The notes: a model not told the origin generated them from the letters alone. Positions 8,818-20,334 are shown, counted from the stretch's first letter. The stretch: 64,000 nucleotides of DNA from Methylophilaceae bacterium LSUCC0665 (GCA_024919215.1 CP103437.1:1116001-1180000); one strand, 5' to 3'. Program-made: numbers and translations.

Positions 8818-9651
8818 TTACCTCTTATTAGCCGGTCTGCGGCTAACTCTCATGTTATCAGTACGTTTGTTATTTCTAGTTCTGTATCCCTTCGTTGGAA
8901 CACCCCATGGACTTACTGGATGACGTCCACCAGAAGTTCGTCCTTCACCACCGCCATGTGGGTGATCAACTGGGTTCATCACAACACCTCGAACAGTCGG
9001 TCTCACGCCTCTCCATCGAACAGCGCCAGCTTTTCCAAGTTTTCTTAATGAGTGTTCATCGTTTCCTACTTCACCAATTGTTGCAATACAATTAATGTGG
9101 ACTTTTCTCACTTCACCCGATCTTAAACGAAGCTGAGCATATTCACCCTCTCTAGCTAAAAGCTGAACAGATGTTCCGGCTGATCGAGCAATTTGAGCAC
9201 CCTTACCCGGTTTAAGCTCGACGCAATGAATAGTTGTACCTACAGGGATATTCTTAATTGGCATCGCGTTACCGGTTTTAATTGGAGCAACTTGACCAGT
9301 TAATATTTCTGTTCCAACATCGAGACCACGAGGAGCAACAATGTATCGTCTTTCTCCATCGGCATAGCACAAAAGAGCTAAGCGTGAACTTCTGTTAGGA
9401 TCGTATTCAATACGTTCAACTTTGGCAGGAATGTCATGCTTGTTACGCTTAAAATCAACAATACGGATGTGGTGTTTATGGCCACCTCCACGATGACGAA
9501 CAGTTATTCGACCGTTATTATTTCTTCCAGACTTTTGAATTTTCTTTTCAAGCAGAGGAGTATGTGGTTTACCTTTATGTAAACCATCAGTCACTACTTT
9601 TTGTAATCCTCTTTGTCCTGGCGTTGTAGGTTTAACTTTTAAAATAGACAT
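8818..9651 (-). CDS. rplB: 50S ribosomal protein L2
   Basis: L2 is one of the most conserved 50S proteins and is needed for subunit association and peptidyl transfer. The 277-aa protein contains [20 protein letters not shown] early and the C-terminal signature [20 protein letters not shown] with the conserved histidine region. Length is normal. It follows rplW by 5 bp. Confidence 0.98.
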   Translation of the reverse strand: MSILKVKPTTPGQRGLQKVVTDGLHKGKPHTPLLEKKIQKSGRNNNGRITVRHRGGGHKHHIRIVDFKRNKHDIPAKVERIEYDPNRSSRLALLCYADGERRYIVAPRGLDVGTEILTGQVAPIKTGNAMPIKNIPVGTTIHCVELKPGKGAQIARSAGTSVQLLAREGEYAQLRLRSGEVRKVHINCIATIGEVGNDEHSLRKLGKAGAVRWRGVRPTVRGVVMNPVDHPHGGGEGRTSGGRHPVSPWGVPTKGYRTRNNKRTDNMRVSRRPANKR

Positions 9652-9656
9652 ATTCG

Positions 9657-9965
9657 TTAATCTCCAACAAAGTTAATTTCTTGACCAGGCTTAAGTGATA
9701 CGTAAGCTTTTTTCCAGTCAGCGCGTTTACCAAAATTGTTACCACGTCTTTTAGTTTTACCCTTCATATTAAGAAGATTAACTGCAGTAACTTCAACTTT
9801 AAACATTAATTCAACTGCTTCTTTCACTTGATCCTTGGTTGCTGATTTTCTTACTTTAAACGCTACTTGGTTAAATTTATCAGCCACATAAGTTGCTTTT
9901 TCAGTGATTTGTGGAGCAACAATTGCATTAAGTGTTTGGCTGTTTTTAATAGTTAGTTCACTCAT
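9657..9965 (-). CDS. rplW: 50S ribosomal protein L23
   Basis: L23 is the main docking site at the tunnel exit for trigger factor and SRP. The 102-aa protein has [20 protein letters not shown] and the basic RNA-binding stretch [20 protein letters not shown]. Its start overlaps the rplD stop by 4 bp (ATGA), so the two are probably translationally coupled. Confidence 0.97.
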   Translation of the reverse strand: MSELTIKNSQTLNAIVAPQITEKATYVADKFNQVAFKVRKSATKDQVKEAVELMFKVEVTAVNLLNMKGKTKRRGNNFGKRADWKKAYVSLKPGQEINFVGD

Positions 9966-10588
9966 GCAAACATCTCCTCAATAGTTTTAAGTGCTTGCTC
10001 AGTCACGATTACTTTTGAGAAATGAACAAGACTTACAGGATCGATATATCTAGCTTCCACAACAAGAGCTGTCGGAATGTTTCTTGATGATAAATATAAA
10101 TTTTCATCAAACTCATTCGTGATTACTAAAACATTGTTTTCAATATTAAAGTTTTTAATTAGCTCGTTGAAAGACTTAGTTTTTGGCTTATCCACTTTGA
10201 ATTCCTCAACTACCGTAAGACGATCTTGGCGAACCAATTCAGAAAAGATAGATTTCATTCCTGCACGATAAGCTTTTTTATTTACTTTCTTAGAATAATT
10301 TTCATCAGGGCGATTTGGGAATGCACGGCCACCAGATCTCCAAATAGGGCTAGAAGTCATACCTGCACGAGCATTACCTGTTCCCTTTTGTCTAAAAGGT
10401 TTTCTTGTGCTGTGTTTAACTTCAGCTCTTGTTTTTTGAGCTCGGGTTGCTACACGAGCATTCGCCATATAAGACACTACTAATTGATGAACTAATGATT
10501 CTTTAAAATCAGCAGCAAAAATAGCATCGGATGCCTTAACTTTTTTTGTAGATGCCTTACCTTTGTTATCGACTAATTTAATATCCAT
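9962..10588 (-). CDS. rplD: 50S ribosomal protein L4
   Basis: L4 lines the exit tunnel and in E. coli is the autogenous regulator of the S10 operon at both transcription and translation. The 208-aa product has the tunnel loop RKPFRQKGTGNARAGMTSSP with PIWRSGGRAFPNRP following. It overlaps rplC by 1 bp and rplW by 4 bp. The hairpin and promoter in front of rplC are the natural place to look for L4 control in this genome. Confidence 0.97.
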   Translation of the reverse strand: MDIKLVDNKGKASTKKVKASDAIFAADFKESLVHQLVVSYMANARVATRAQKTRAEVKHSTRKPFRQKGTGNARAGMTSSPIWRSGGRAFPNRPDENYSKKVNKKAYRAGMKSIFSELVRQDRLTVVEEFKVDKPKTKSFNELIKNFNIENNVLVITNEFDENLYLSSRNIPTALVVEARYIDPVSLVHFSKVIVTEQALKTIEEMFA

Positions 10589-11238
10589 TATTTAGTCTCC
10601 TTTGCTTTTACTGCAGGCTTGATTGTTACATTAGAACCAGCAGAGCCAGGGACTGCACCCTTAATCATAATCAGATTTCTATTTTCATCTACTCTAATCA
10701 CCTCAAGATTTTGCGTTGTTCTCGTAACTGCACCCAAATGCCCAGCCATTTTCTTACCTTTGAAAACCCGGCCTGGATCTTGACACATACCTGTTGAACC
10801 TGGAGCATTGTGTGAAATTGAGTTACCGTGTGTTGCTCGCTGCGAGCGAAAGTGATGGCGTTTAATTCCGCCCTGGAAACCCTTACCAATTGTAGTACCG
10901 GTAATGTCCACTTTTTGGCCGGCCTCAAAAATTGAAACTTTTAATTCGCCGCCTAGTTGGAAGTTATTTAAATCATCACCAGTAACTCTGAATTCTTTGA
11001 GTCCGTCAATCGAATCAACACCAGCCTTAGCTAAGTGTCCTTTAATTGACTTATTTAATTTTGAAGATTTTGAATTGCCATAGGACACTTGAAGTCCATT
11101 ATAGCCATTATCATCAATTTTTTTGATCTGTGTCACTTTGTTAGGAACAACCTCAAGTACTGTGACAGGAACACTGTTTCCGTCCTCAGTAAATAAGCGA
11201 GTCATCCCCACTTTGCGACCAACAAGCCCTAAGCTCAT
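10588..11238 (-). CDS. rplC: 50S ribosomal protein L3
   Basis: L3 is an early assembly protein whose long loop reaches the peptidyl-transferase centre. The 216-aa product starts [20 protein letters not shown] and has the signature [20 protein letters not shown], followed by [20 protein letters not shown], including the glutamine that PrmB methylates in other bacteria. A 103-bp gap with promoter and hairpin separates it from rpsJ, unlike the tight junctions elsewhere. Confidence 0.98.
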   Translation of the reverse strand: MSLGLVGRKVGMTRLFTEDGNSVPVTVLEVVPNKVTQIKKIDDNGYNGLQVSYGNSKSSKLNKSIKGHLAKAGVDSIDGLKEFRVTGDDLNNFQLGGELKVSIFEAGQKVDITGTTIGKGFQGGIKRHHFRSQRATHGNSISHNAPGSTGMCQDPGRVFKGKKMAGHLGAVTRTTQNLEVIRVDENRNLIMIKGAVPGSAGSNVTIKPAVKAKETK

Positions 11239-11265
11239 GATCTTTTCCTTTATCTTATTATTATT

Positions 11266-11293
11266 AAAAAAACTAATTACAATTGATTAGTTT
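11266..11293 (-). terminator. Attenuator-like hairpin with U-run before rplC
   Basis: On the minus strand AAACTAAT (11293-11286) and ATTAGTTT (11277-11270) form an 8-bp stem with an 8-base loop, followed directly by a run of T (RNA U) to 11266. It lies in the leader between the predicted promoter and rplC. The stem is AT-rich and therefore weak, so partial termination or regulated attenuation is more likely than full termination. Confidence 0.5.
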
Positions 11294-11319
11294 CTGCTTT
11301 ATTACAATTAAGAGCGTGA

Positions 11320-11347
11320 ATTATACAGAACTCTTAAAATATTACAA
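11320..11347 (-). promoter_or_regulatory. Sigma70-like promoter between rpsJ and rplC
   Basis: On the minus strand TTGTAA (11347-11342) overlaps the rpsJ stop codon and TATAAT (11325-11320) follows after 16 bp, so the -10 hexamer is a perfect match. This would give rplC and the genes behind it a transcript independent of rpsJ. Hexamers are seen; activity is inferred. Confidence 0.6.
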
Positions 11348-11650
11348 CTTGATTTCAACATCCACACCTGCAGCCAGTTCTAATTTCATTAGAGCGTCTA
11401 CAGTTTTATCAGTTGGATCTAGAATGTCCATTAATCTTAAATGAGTGCGGATTTCAAACTGATCTCTTGATTTTTTATTTACGTGCGGTGAACGAAGTAA
11501 ATCATATCTCTCTTTTTTGGTAGGTAAAGGAATAGGTCCTTTAACAATAGCTCCAGTACGTTTTGCTGTATCAACAATTTCCTGAGCTGATTGATCAATT
11601 AACTTATAATCAAAAGCCTTTAATCTAATTCTAATTTTTTGGTTTTGCAT
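11342..11650 (-). CDS. rpsJ: 30S ribosomal protein S10 (NusE)
   Basis: S10 is both a 30S head protein and the transcription factor NusE, which binds NusB and NusG. With the ATG at 11650 the protein is 102 aa, starting [21 protein letters not shown] second ATG two codons earlier lies only 3 bases from the AAGG site and is less likely. The signature [20 protein letters not shown] is intact. It is directly behind tuf copy 1. Confidence 0.96.
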   Translation of the reverse strand: MQNQKIRIRLKAFDYKLIDQSAQEIVDTAKRTGAIVKGPIPLPTKKERYDLLRSPHVNKKSRDQFEIRTHLRLMDILDPTDKTVDALMKLELAAGVDVEIKL

Positions 11651-11675
11651 TTCCATTTACCTTTCAAAGAACGAA

Positions 11676-11696
11676 CGCCCCACAAAAAGTGAGGCG
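11676..11696 (-). other. GC-rich hairpin between tuf copy 1 and rpsJ
   Basis: CGCC-C-CAC (11676-11683) and GTG-A-GGCG (11689-11696) pair around an AAAAA/TTTTT loop, giving a stem of seven pairs with one mismatch. In the minus-strand transcript it lies just after the tuf stop codon and is followed by only a broken T-run, so it may be a partial terminator or an RNA processing site that sets tuf and rpsJ levels apart. Confidence 0.4.
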
Positions 11697-11714
11697 CTTT
11701 TTAATTTTTATTTT

Positions 11715-12905
11715 TTACTCAACAATCTTTGCAACAACACCCGCACCAACGGTACGGCCACCTTCACGGATAGCGAAGCGTAAGCCTTCTTCCATCGCGA
11801 TCGGAGCAATTAATGTTGCTGTAATCGATACGTTATCGCCTGGCATTACCATTTCTGTACCTTCTGGTAACTCCACTGCGCCTGTTACGTCTGTTGTTCT
11901 AAAATAGAACTGTGGACGATATCCATTGAAGAATGGAGTATGTCGACCGCCTTCATCTTTACTTAAGCAGTAAATCTCAGCAGTAAATTTCGTGTGTGGT
12001 GTAATTGAACCTGGTTTCGCAAGCACTTGGCCACGTTCAACATCTTCACGTTTTGTACCTCTTAAAAGTACACCCACGTTGTCGCCTGCTTGACCTTCAT
12101 CAAGTAACTTACGGAACATTTCTACACCAGTACAAACTGTTTTTTCAGTTGCTTTAATACCAACGATTTCAATCTCTTCGTTAACTTTAACAATGCCACG
12201 CTCTATACGACCAGTCACCACAGTGCCTCGACCAGAGATAGAGAACACGTCCTCTACTGGCATCAAGAAGGTACCATCCACTGCACGTTCTGGAGTTGGG
12301 ATGTAAGAGTCAAGTGCATCTGCAAGTTTAAGAATTGCAGGCTCACCAATCTCAGATTGGTCACCTTCAAGAGCTTTAAGAGCAGAACCCATAACAATTG
12401 GAGTGTCATCACCTGGGAATTCGTATTTATTTAATAAGTCACGAACTTCCATTTCGACTAATTCGAGTAATTCTTTGTCATCCACCATATCAGCTTTGTT
12501 AAGGAATACAACGATGTATGGCACACCCACTTGGCGTGATAAAAGGATGTGTTCACGAGTTTGTGGCATTGGGCCGTCAGCTGCAGAACATACCAGAATT
12601 GCACCATCCATTTGAGCAGCGCCGGTAATCATGTTTTTCACATAATCCGCGTGGCCTGGGCAATCAACGTGAGCATAGTGGCGTGATTCAGTTTCGTATT
12701 CAACGTGTGCAGTATTAATCGTAATACCACGAGCTCTTTCTTCAGGAGCTGAATCAATCGCTGCATAATCTTTAGCTTCACCACCGAACTTCTTAGTCAG
12801 AATCGTTGTGATTGCAGCTGTTAATGTTGTTTTACCATGGTCCACGTGGCCAATTGTGCCGACGTTGACATGGGGTTTGGTACGCTCAAATTTACCTTTA
12901 GCCAT
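11715..12905 (-). CDS. tuf: Elongation factor Tu, copy 1 (fusA-linked)
   Basis: EF-Tu carries aminoacyl-tRNA to the ribosome as a ternary complex with GTP. The 396-aa protein has the three usual domains: GTPase with GHVDHGKT (residues 19-26), DCPGHADY and NKAD, then two beta-barrel domains ending [11 protein letters not shown]. It is the str operon copy (rpsL-rpsG-fusA-tuf). DNA and protein are identical to copy 2 at 27908-29098. An AAGGAA site precedes the ATG. Confidence 0.98.
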   Translation of the reverse strand: MAKGKFERTKPHVNVGTIGHVDHGKTTLTAAITTILTKKFGGEAKDYAAIDSAPEERARGITINTAHVEYETESRHYAHVDCPGHADYVKNMITGAAQMDGAILVCSAADGPMPQTREHILLSRQVGVPYIVVFLNKADMVDDKELLELVEMEVRDLLNKYEFPGDDTPIVMGSALKALEGDQSEIGEPAILKLADALDSYIPTPERAVDGTFLMPVEDVFSISGRGTVVTGRIERGIVKVNEEIEIVGIKATEKTVCTGVEMFRKLLDEGQAGDNVGVLLRGTKREDVERGQVLAKPGSITPHTKFTAEIYCLSKDEGGRHTPFFNGYRPQFYFRTTDVTGAVELPEGTEMVMPGDNVSITATLIAPIAMEEGLRFAIREGGRTVGAGVVAKIVE

Positions 12906-12932
12906 AATATATTCCTTAAAAAATTACTCTTT
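11715..12932. repeat. 1218-bp exact direct repeat, copy A (tuf and upstream 27 bp)
   Basis: The sequence from the tuf stop codon (11715) to 12932 appears identical to 27908-29125 when compared by eye. It includes 27 bp upstream of the ATG, of which 12924-12932 are the last two sense codons and stop of fusA. Identity ends exactly at the stop codon on one side and inside fusA on the other. Confidence 0.9.
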
Positions 12933-15017
12933 GTTCATAATTGCTTCAGCCACATTTCTTGGAGCTTCAGCATAATGTTTAAATTCCATTGAGTATGTTG
13001 CTCTACCCTGACTCAATGACCTTAATGTTGTTGAATAACCAAACATTTCTGATAAAGGCACTTCAACAGTAATTACTTTTCCAGTAGCATTATCGTCCAT
13101 TCCTTGGACAATTCCACGTCGAGATGATAGGTCGCCCATAACATCACCCATGTATTCTTCAGGTGTTTCAACTTCAACTGCCATCATTGGCTCGAGTAGA
13201 ACAGGATCAGCTTTTCTACATGCATCCTTAAATGCAAATGAAGCAGCCATCTTAAATGCATTTTCGTTAGAGTCCACATCATGATATGAACCATCAAAGA
13301 GTGTAACTTTAACGTCTTCAATTGGATAACCTGCAAGAACACCGGCTACAATCGTCTCTTGAAGACCTTTATCTACAGCCGGAATAAATTCACGAGGCAC
13401 GGTACCACCTTTAATGGCGTCAACAAATTCATAACCCTTACCTTGTTCATTTGGCTCAACTTTTAACCAAACGTGGCCGTATTGACCTTTACCACCAGAC
13501 TGTTTAACAAATTTACCTTCAGCATCAACAGATTTTTTGATCGCTTCTCGGTATGCAACCTGAGGAGAACCAATATTGGCTTCAACGTTAAATTCCCTCT
13601 TCATACGATCTACCAAAATTTCTAAATGAAGCTCACCCATACCTGAAATGATGGTCTGATTTGTTTCTTCATCTGTTTTAACTCTAAATGATGGGTCTTC
13701 TTGCGCTAATCTATTTAAAGCAATACCCATTTTTTCTTGGTCAGCCTTTGTTTTCGGCTCAACTGCGACGTGAATCACTGGTTCTGGGAAAATCATTCTT
13801 TCAAGAACAATATCTTTACCCACAGCACATAAAGTATCACCAGTGGTAACATCTTTAAGGCCAACAGCCGCAGCGATATCACCAGCACGCACCTCTTTAA
13901 TCTCTTCTCTTGAGTTGGCGTGCATCTGGAGAATTCGGCCTAAACGTTCTTTTTTCCCTTTGACAGCATTTTGAACTGAGTCACCAGCATTAATAACTCC
14001 AGAATAAACCCTGAAGAACGTGAGTGATCCCACAAACGGATCAGTCATGATTTTGAATGCAAGTGCTGAAAAAGGTTCTTCGTCACCAGGTTTACGTGAC
14101 ATCTCTTTTTCACCTGAAATATCAGTCCCCTTAATCGCTGGAACATCAACAGGTGATGGCATTAATTCAATAACTTTATCAAGCATGGCCTGAACGCCCT
14201 TATTTTTAAAAGCAGAACCAAGCATCATTGGAACAATTTCGTTCCCAATCGTACGTAATCTCAAACCTTCAATAATTTCCGCTTCAGATAAGTCACCAGT
14301 TTCAAGATATTTATTCATTAATTCTTCATTTGCTTCAGCAGCCGTTTCAACTAAATCACTTCTCCACTTATTGCAGGTGTCAATCAAGTCAGCTGGAATA
14401 TCTCGATAATCAAACTTCATACCCATTGAAGCCTCATCCCAATAGATTGCCTGCATCTTAATAAGGTCTACAACACCTTCAAATGTTTCTGCAGCTCCGA
14501 TTGGAACTTGCAATGGAATAGGGTTGGCCTTGAGTCTTAATTTCATTTGCTCATAAACTTTGAAGAAGTCGGCACCCATTCTATCCATCTTATTAACAAA
14601 AGCTAGACGTGGAACATTGTATTTATTTGCCTGTCTCCAAACCGTTTCTGATTGAGGCTGAACACCACCTACAGCGCAATAAACCATACATGCGCCATCT
14701 AATACTCGCATTGATCTCTCAACTTCAATTGTGAAGTCTACGTGGCCAGGAGTGTCGATAATATTGATACGGTGCTCATTAAACTGTTGGGCCATGCCAG
14801 ACCAAAAGCAAGTTGTCGCGGCAGACGTAATTGTAATACCACGCTCTTGTTCTTGTTCCATCCAATCCATAGTGGCTGCTCCGTCATGCACCTCACCAAT
14901 CTTATGACTGATACCAGTGTAGTAGAGAATACGCTCAGTGGTTGTAGTTTTACCAGCATCAATGTGAGCACTAATACCTATATTTCTATATCTTTCAATG
15001 GGAGTTTTACGAGCCAC
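12924..15017 (-). CDS. fusA: Elongation factor G
   Basis: EF-G catalyses GTP-driven translocation and, with RRF, ribosome recycling. The 697-aa protein has the GTPase domain with [12 protein letters not shown] (residues 17-28), DTPGHVDF and [10 protein letters not shown], then domains II-V ending [19 protein letters not shown]. Length matches canonical EF-G. It lies between rpsG (21-bp gap) and tuf (18-bp gap). Its final nine bases are copied in front of the second tuf gene. Confidence 0.98.
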   Translation of the reverse strand: MARKTPIERYRNIGISAHIDAGKTTTTERILYYTGISHKIGEVHDGAATMDWMEQEQERGITITSAATTCFWSGMAQQFNEHRINIIDTPGHVDFTIEVERSMRVLDGACMVYCAVGGVQPQSETVWRQANKYNVPRLAFVNKMDRMGADFFKVYEQMKLRLKANPIPLQVPIGAAETFEGVVDLIKMQAIYWDEASMGMKFDYRDIPADLIDTCNKWRSDLVETAAEANEELMNKYLETGDLSEAEIIEGLRLRTIGNEIVPMMLGSAFKNKGVQAMLDKVIELMPSPVDVPAIKGTDISGEKEMSRKPGDEEPFSALAFKIMTDPFVGSLTFFRVYSGVINAGDSVQNAVKGKKERLGRILQMHANSREEIKEVRAGDIAAAVGLKDVTTGDTLCAVGKDIVLERMIFPEPVIHVAVEPKTKADQEKMGIALNRLAQEDPSFRVKTDEETNQTIISGMGELHLEILVDRMKREFNVEANIGSPQVAYREAIKKSVDAEGKFVKQSGGKGQYGHVWLKVEPNEQGKGYEFVDAIKGGTVPREFIPAVDKGLQETIVAGVLAGYPIEDVKVTLFDGSYHDVDSNENAFKMAASFAFKDACRKADPVLLEPMMAVEVETPEEYMGDVMGDLSSRRGIVQGMDDNATGKVITVEVPLSEMFGYSTTLRSLSQGRATYSMEFKHYAEAPRNVAEAIMNKE

Positions 15018-15038
15018 TTAATTTATCCTCAGTAATTA

Positions 15039-15509
15039 TTAAAAACGGAAATGTGAAAACGCTTTGTTAGCTTCAGCCATTCTATGCACTTCTTCTCTTT
15101 TCTTCATGGCATTGCCTTTATTTTCTGATGCATCCATGATTTCATTGGCTAAACGAATATCCATAGATTTTTCACCACGACCTCTTGCCGCATCGCGTAA
15201 CCAACGCATGGCTAATGCTTGTCTTCTAGAAGGTCTAACTTCAACTGGTACTTGGTAGTTAGCGCCACCAACACGACGGCTTTTAACTTCCACTAGTGGT
15301 TTGAGGTTATCTAATGCAACAGAGAATACTTCGATTGGATCTTTACCACTTTTACCTTGCACTTGATCAAATGCACTGTAAATAATTCTTTCAGCAACTG
15401 CTTTTTTGCCGCTGGTCATTAACACATTAACGAATTTGGAAACCTCTTGGCTTCTAAACTTAGGATCAGGTAAGATCTCTCTTTTAGGAACTTCTCTTCT
15501 TCTTGGCAT
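15039..15509 (-). CDS. rpsG: 30S ribosomal protein S7
   Basis: S7 nucleates the 30S head and in E. coli represses the str operon by binding the rpsL-rpsG spacer. The 156-aa product starts [18 protein letters not shown] and contains [17 protein letters not shown], ending AFSHFRF. The rpsL-rpsG spacer here is only 21 bp, too short for the elaborate E. coli binding structure, so any S7 control must use a different site. Confidence 0.97.
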   Translation of the reverse strand: MPRRREVPKREILPDPKFRSQEVSKFVNVLMTSGKKAVAERIIYSAFDQVQGKSGKDPIEVFSVALDNLKPLVEVKSRRVGGANYQVPVEVRPSRRQALAMRWLRDAARGRGEKSMDIRLANEIMDASENKGNAMKKREEVHRMAEANKAFSHFRF

Positions 15510-15530
15510 AGTATTTTAACCTTTAATTAA

Positions 15531-15908
15531 TTAAGCCTCTTTAGGACGTTTTGCACCGTATTTAGAACGGGCTTGTTTTCTATCATTAACACCGGCAGTA
15601 TCAAGACTACCTCGAACAGTATGGTATCTCACACCCGGAAGATCTTTTACTCGACCTCCTCGAATCAACACAACTGAGTGTTCTTGCAGGTTGTGGCCTT
15701 CACCACCAATGTAACTAATTACTTCGTAACCAGTGGTTAATCTCACCTTAGCCACTTTTCTCAAAGCAGAGTTCGGCTTTTTCGGAGTTGTAGTGTAAAC
15801 ACGAGTACAAACACCACGTTTTTGTGGGGATGCTTCAAGTGCTGGCACCTTACTTTTCTCAACGATTCGCTTTCTAGGCTTACGAATTAATTGATTAATG
15901 GTTGGCAT
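15531..15908 (-). CDS. rpsL: 30S ribosomal protein S12
   Basis: S12 controls decoding accuracy and is the target of streptomycin-resistance mutations. The 125-aa protein starts [15 protein letters not shown] and carries wild-type residues in both sensitive loops: [11 protein letters not shown] (lysines 43-44) and [13 protein letters not shown] (K88, and D89 that RimO methylthiolates in other species). It is the first gene of the str operon, with its own strong promoter and a stem-loop in the leader. Confidence 0.98.
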   Translation of the reverse strand: MPTINQLIRKPRKRIVEKSKVPALEASPQKRGVCTRVYTTTPKKPNSALRKVAKVRLTTGYEVISYIGGEGHNLQEHSVVLIRGGRVKDLPGVRYHTVRGSLDTAGVNDRKQARSKYGAKRPKEA

Positions 15909-15944
15909 AAGTTTCCTTTAAATTTATCAAATTCATTTTCTAAT

Positions 15945-15977
15945 CTTGCACTTTTTCCATCTTGGAAAAAGCACAAG
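15945..15977 (-). promoter_or_regulatory. Long stem-loop at the 5' end of the rpsL transcript
   Basis: The two arms 15977-15964 and 15958-15945 (minus strand order) form a 14-bp stem with two G-U pairs and the loop AAGAT. The predicted transcription start falls inside the 5' arm, so the mRNA would begin with roughly the inner nine pairs. No U-run follows. It could protect the mRNA end, or act as a DNA operator or a protein-binding leader. Confidence 0.5.
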
Positions 15978-16006
15978 ATTTTATTGTTCTTCAAGATGAT
16001 TGTCAA
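15978..16006 (-). promoter_or_regulatory. Strong sigma70-like promoter of the str operon
   Basis: On the minus strand a perfect TTGACA (16006-16001) and TAAAAT (15983-15978) are separated by 17 bp, in the 103-bp gap between rpoC and rpsL. It is the best promoter match I found in the window and implies that rpsL-rpsG-fusA-tuf and the genes behind are transcribed independently of rpoBC. Confidence 0.75.
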
Positions 16007-16011
16007 CTGTT

Positions 16012-19000
16012 TTATTCTTGATTCTCATCCACATTTGGCGCCTGTTCTTCTAAGGGGACTTCACCTTCCTCAACAGGAGCTACTGTTTCAGTTGCAAATA
16101 AAGCTTCCGCTTCTTTTAATTCTGGGCTTGGCTCATTTTGCACCTCAACAACATGATTATCAGGATTCATAACATCTGCATTTTCTTTTCTTGCTTTATG
16201 ATAAGCAAGGCCTGAACCTGCGGGAATTAATCGTCCTACAATAACATTTTCTTTCAATCCTCTTAAATCATCACGTTTTCCAAGGATCGCAGCCTCAGTT
16301 AAAACTCTTGTTGTTTCCTGGAATGATGCTGCAGAAATGAATGAATCGGTTGCTAGAGAAGCTTTAGTAATGCCTAAGAGAACATACTCATATTCAGCCG
16401 GCCTTTTATCTTCAGCGATCACCTCGTCATTTCGATTTAACACAACCGCTCTTTCAAGCTGTTCACCAGGGATAAAACCAGTATCACCAGCATCGGTAAT
16501 CTTAACTCTTCGAAGCATTTGTCTGACAATCACTTCAATATGTTTGTCATTAATTTTAACGCCCTGAAGTCTATAAACATCCTGAACCTCATCAATCACA
16601 TATCTTGCAAGCGCCTCTCTCCCTTGAAGTCTAAGAATATCAGCGGGATCTGCCGGTCCATCTACAATCACCTCACCTTTAGTCACAACTTGACCATCAT
16701 GGACAGTGATATGTTTGTCTTTAAGTATTAAAAACTCTTGAGCTTCACCTTCAGAGTCAGTAATCACCAAACGTTGTTTACCTTTAGTATCCTTACCAAA
16801 TGATACCGTTCCGGTGATTTCAGCCAAAACACCTGCATCTTTCGGAGCTCTTGCCTCAAAAAGCTCTGCGACTCTTGGAAGACCACCAGTAATATCTCTT
16901 GTTTTTGATGATTCTTGTGGAATTCTTGCAATTACATCTCCAACATTAATTTCTTGACCGTCAGATACAGTAATAATGTAACCTAACTGAAACGTAACGT
17001 TTACAGGGTTATCACTTCCAGATAATTTCACTTCATCGCCAGCATTATCTAAAAGCTTAATTTGTGGTCGACTTGTTTTTGATTGAGTTCCTTTTTGTTT
17101 GGAATCAATAACAACTAATGTTGAAAGTCCAGTTACATCATCAATTTGTTTTGCGACTGTAATACCTTCTTCCACATTTTCAAATTTAACTTTTCCAGAG
17201 TATTCCGAAATAATTGGTCTTGTATGCGGGTCCCAGTTAGCTAAAACTTCTCCAGCTTTAACTTTTTTACCGTCCATAACTGACAGAGTCGAACCATAAG
17301 GTACTTTATGACTTTCTTTTTCTCTTCCATTTTCATCCTCAATAATGAATTCTCCATTACGCGAAATGACAATTTGCTCATTTCTAGCGTTGGTAACGTA
17401 TCTCATGGTTGAGGTAAATCTAACAGTTCCTGAAGATTTCACTTCAATTTGACTAACAGCAGCAGATCTTGAAGCGGCGCCACCAATATGGAATGTTCTC
17501 ATCGTCAATTGAGTTCCTGGCTCACCGATTGATTGTGCAGCAATTACACCAACAGATTCACCTTCGCTGATCAAGTTACCACGGCCTAAATCGCGACCAT
17601 AACATTTAGCACAAATGCCATGACGAGTTTCACATGTCAGAGCAGTTCTAACTTTAACCTCATCAATACCTAAAGATTCAATTTTTTCAACCTCATCTTC
17701 TGTTAGCAATGTTCCGGCTGGATAAATAACATCCTGCGTTGAAGGATCTTGAATATCAAGAGCTGCAACACGTCCAAGAATTCTATCTCCAAGAGGTTCA
17801 ACAACCTCACCGCCCTTAATTAATGCTTTAGTGACTAGACCTTCCTCAGTTCCACAATCTTGTTCAGTCACTACCAAATCCTGAGTAACGTCAACTAATC
17901 TTCTGGTCAAGTAACCAGAATTAGCAGTTTTAAGAGCAGTATCTGCAAGACCTTTTCGAGCACCATGGGTTGAAATGAAGTATTGAAGAACATTAAGACC
18001 GTCTCTAAAGTTCGCTGTAATTGGTGTTTCAATAATTGAGCCGTCTGGTCTAGCCATTAATCCTCTCATACCAGCTAGCTGTCTCACCTGTGCAGCGGAA
18101 CCTCGAGCTCCAGAATCAGCCATCATATAAATTGCATTAAATGATTCTTGTTTTAATACATTACCATTATCGTCTTTCACTATTTTGCCGTCTAAGTCAT
18201 AGACGTCCTCTTCCTTAAGTTGCTTCATCATTGCATCAGCAACTTTATCTCCAGCGCGGCCCCAGATATCAACTACCTTATTGTATCTTTCTCCCTGGGT
18301 TACCAATCCTGAAGAGTACTGGTCTTGAATTTCTTTCACTTCAGATTCAGCACTTTCGAGAATTGAAGATTTTTCTTGAGGAACAAGCATGTCATGAACA
18401 CTAATAGACATCCCTGCTTTAGTAGCATAAGAATAGCCTGTATACATTAATTTATCAGCCAATATTACGGTATCCTTAATACCAATTTTCCTAAATCCAG
18501 TATTAATTAATTTTGAAATTTCTTTTTTCTTCAAAGCTTTGTTGATCAACTCAAAAGGTAGGCCTGCTGGTAGAATTTCACTCAGAATAGCTCGTCCCAC
18601 AGTGGTTTCATAACGATTAGTTTTTGCCGTTTTACTACCATCAAAATTCAATTCAAATTCCCTAATTCTAACGGTAATCTTGGCATGAAGATCAACCACT
18701 CCATTGTCATATGCTCGCTGAACTTCGGCAACATCACTAAATATTTTACCTTCACCTTTTGCAGCAATTTTTTCTCGAGACATATAATATAGTCCCAGAA
18801 CAATATCTTGTGATGGCACAATAATTGGTTCGCCATTAGCGGGAGATAAAACATTATTCGAGGCAAGCATTAAAGTTCTTGCTTCCATCTGAGCTTCAAG
18901 TGACAGAGGAACATGAACAGCCATTTGGTCACCATCAAAATCAGCATTAAAAGCTGCGCAAACTAATGGATGTAATTGAATCGCTTTACCTTCAATCAAT

Positions 19001-20319
19001 ACAGGTTCAAATGCCTGGATACCTAATCTATGAAGAGTAGGTGCACGGTTCAACAGGACCGGATGTTCTTTAATTACATCTTCTAAGATATCCCAGACCT
19101 CCGGACCCTCTTCTTCAACTTTTTTCTTTGCCGCCTTAATGGTCGTCGCCAACCCTAATAACTCTAACTTATTAAAAATAAATGGTTTAAATAACTCTAA
19201 GGCCATTTTTTTTGGTAGGCCGCATTGATGAAGTTTTAATTGAGGTCCAGTAACAATAACTGATCGACCTGAGTAATCAACTCGCTTACCTAAAAGATTT
19301 TGTCTAAATCGACCACCTTTTCCTTTAATCATATCTGCCAGCGACTTTAAAGGTCTCTTGTTGGCGCCTGTCATTACTTTGCCTCGTCTACCATTGTCTA
19401 GTAATGAATCAACAGATTCTTGAAGCATCCTTTTTTCATTTCTTAAAATAATTTCAGGAGCTCTTAATTCAAGTAATCGACGTAAACGGTTATTTCTATT
19501 GATAACCCTTCTATATAAATCATTTAAGTCAGAAGTAGCAAATCTCCCACCATCTAAAGGAACAAGAGGTCTAAGTTCTGGAGGTAATACTGGTAAAACA
19601 TCTAAGATCATCCATTCAGGTTTAATACCTGATTTTTGAAATGCTTCGAGCACTTTTAATCGTTTTGCAATTTTCTTAATTTTTGCTTCTGAATTTGTAC
19701 TGCCTAGCTCTTCACGAAGAGCCTCAACGTCAGCATTGATGTCCAAGGTTGCTAATAATTGTTTTACGCCTTCTGCACCCATTACCGCTTCAAATTCATC
19801 ACCATATTCTTCAATTTTTGCATGGTAATCGTCTTCTGTTAACAATTGACCTTTGGTTAAAGGGGTCATGCCTGGATCAACAACCATATATGCTTCAAAA
19901 TAAAGCACTCGCTCAATATCTCTTAACGCTATATCGAGAACCATTCCAAGGCGGCTAGGCAAACTCTTTAAAAACCAAATATGGGCAACAGGGGTTGCCA
20001 GATCAATATGGCCCATTCTTTCCCGACGAACTTTTGAAAGTGTTACCTCAACTCCACATTTTTCACATACAACGCCTCTATGCTTGAGTCTTTTATACTT
20101 TCCACATAAACATTCATAATCCTTCACTGGACCAAAAATCTTTGCGCAGAATAGACCGTCACGTTCTGGCTTAAAAGTTCTGTAGTTGATCGTTTCTGGT
20201 TTCTTGACCTCACCAAATGACCAAGATCTAATTTTTTCAGGAGATGCAAGAGCTATCTTAATTGCATCAAATTCCTCTTCATGGGTAACCTGCTTAAATA
20301 GGTCTAATAAAGCTTTCAT
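16012..20319 (-). CDS. rpoC: RNA polymerase subunit beta'
   Basis: Beta' forms half of the RNA polymerase active-site cleft. The 1435-aa protein has the N-terminal zinc site (C70, C72, C85, C88), the catalytic NADFDGDQM motif at about residues 458-466 that holds the active-site magnesium, the bridge helix/trigger loop region with [19 protein letters not shown], and the second zinc cluster around [13 protein letters not shown]. It is slightly longer than the E. coli protein (1407 aa) because of an acidic C-terminal tail rich in Glu. It follows rpoB by 15 bp. Confidence 0.99.
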   Translation of the reverse strand: MKALLDLFKQVTHEEEFDAIKIALASPEKIRSWSFGEVKKPETINYRTFKPERDGLFCAKIFGPVKDYECLCGKYKRLKHRGVVCEKCGVEVTLSKVRRERMGHIDLATPVAHIWFLKSLPSRLGMVLDIALRDIERVLYFEAYMVVDPGMTPLTKGQLLTEDDYHAKIEEYGDEFEAVMGAEGVKQLLATLDINADVEALREELGSTNSEAKIKKIAKRLKVLEAFQKSGIKPEWMILDVLPVLPPELRPLVPLDGGRFATSDLNDLYRRVINRNNRLRRLLELRAPEIILRNEKRMLQESVDSLLDNGRRGKVMTGANKRPLKSLADMIKGKGGRFRQNLLGKRVDYSGRSVIVTGPQLKLHQCGLPKKMALELFKPFIFNKLELLGLATTIKAAKKKVEEEGPEVWDILEDVIKEHPVLLNRAPTLHRLGIQAFEPVLIEGKAIQLHPLVCAAFNADFDGDQMAVHVPLSLEAQMEARTLMLASNNVLSPANGEPIIVPSQDIVLGLYYMSREKIAAKGEGKIFSDVAEVQRAYDNGVVDLHAKITVRIREFELNFDGSKTAKTNRYETTVGRAILSEILPAGLPFELINKALKKKEISKLINTGFRKIGIKDTVILADKLMYTGYSYATKAGMSISVHDMLVPQEKSSILESAESEVKEIQDQYSSGLVTQGERYNKVVDIWGRAGDKVADAMMKQLKEEDVYDLDGKIVKDDNGNVLKQESFNAIYMMADSGARGSAAQVRQLAGMRGLMARPDGSIIETPITANFRDGLNVLQYFISTHGARKGLADTALKTANSGYLTRRLVDVTQDLVVTEQDCGTEEGLVTKALIKGGEVVEPLGDRILGRVAALDIQDPSTQDVIYPAGTLLTEDEVEKIESLGIDEVKVRTALTCETRHGICAKCYGRDLGRGNLISEGESVGVIAAQSIGEPGTQLTMRTFHIGGAASRSAAVSQIEVKSSGTVRFTSTMRYVTNARNEQIVISRNGEFIIEDENGREKESHKVPYGSTLSVMDGKKVKAGEVLANWDPHTRPIISEYSGKVKFENVEEGITVAKQIDDVTGLSTLVVIDSKQKGTQSKTSRPQIKLLDNAGDEVKLSGSDNPVNVTFQLGYIITVSDGQEINVGDVIARIPQESSKTRDITGGLPRVAELFEARAPKDAGVLAEITGTVSFGKDTKGKQRLVITDSEGEAQEFLILKDKHITVHDGQVVTKGEVIVDGPADPADILRLQGREALARYVIDEVQDVYRLQGVKINDKHIEVIVRQMLRRVKITDAGDTGFIPGEQLERAVVLNRNDEVIAEDKRPAEYEYVLLGITKASLATDSFISAASFQETTRVLTEAAILGKRDDLRGLKENVIVGRLIPAGSGLAYHKARKENADVMNPDNHVVEVQNEPSPELKEAEALFATETVAPVEEGEVPLEEQAPNVDENQE

Positions 20320-20334
20320 GCATAATCTCCTTAA

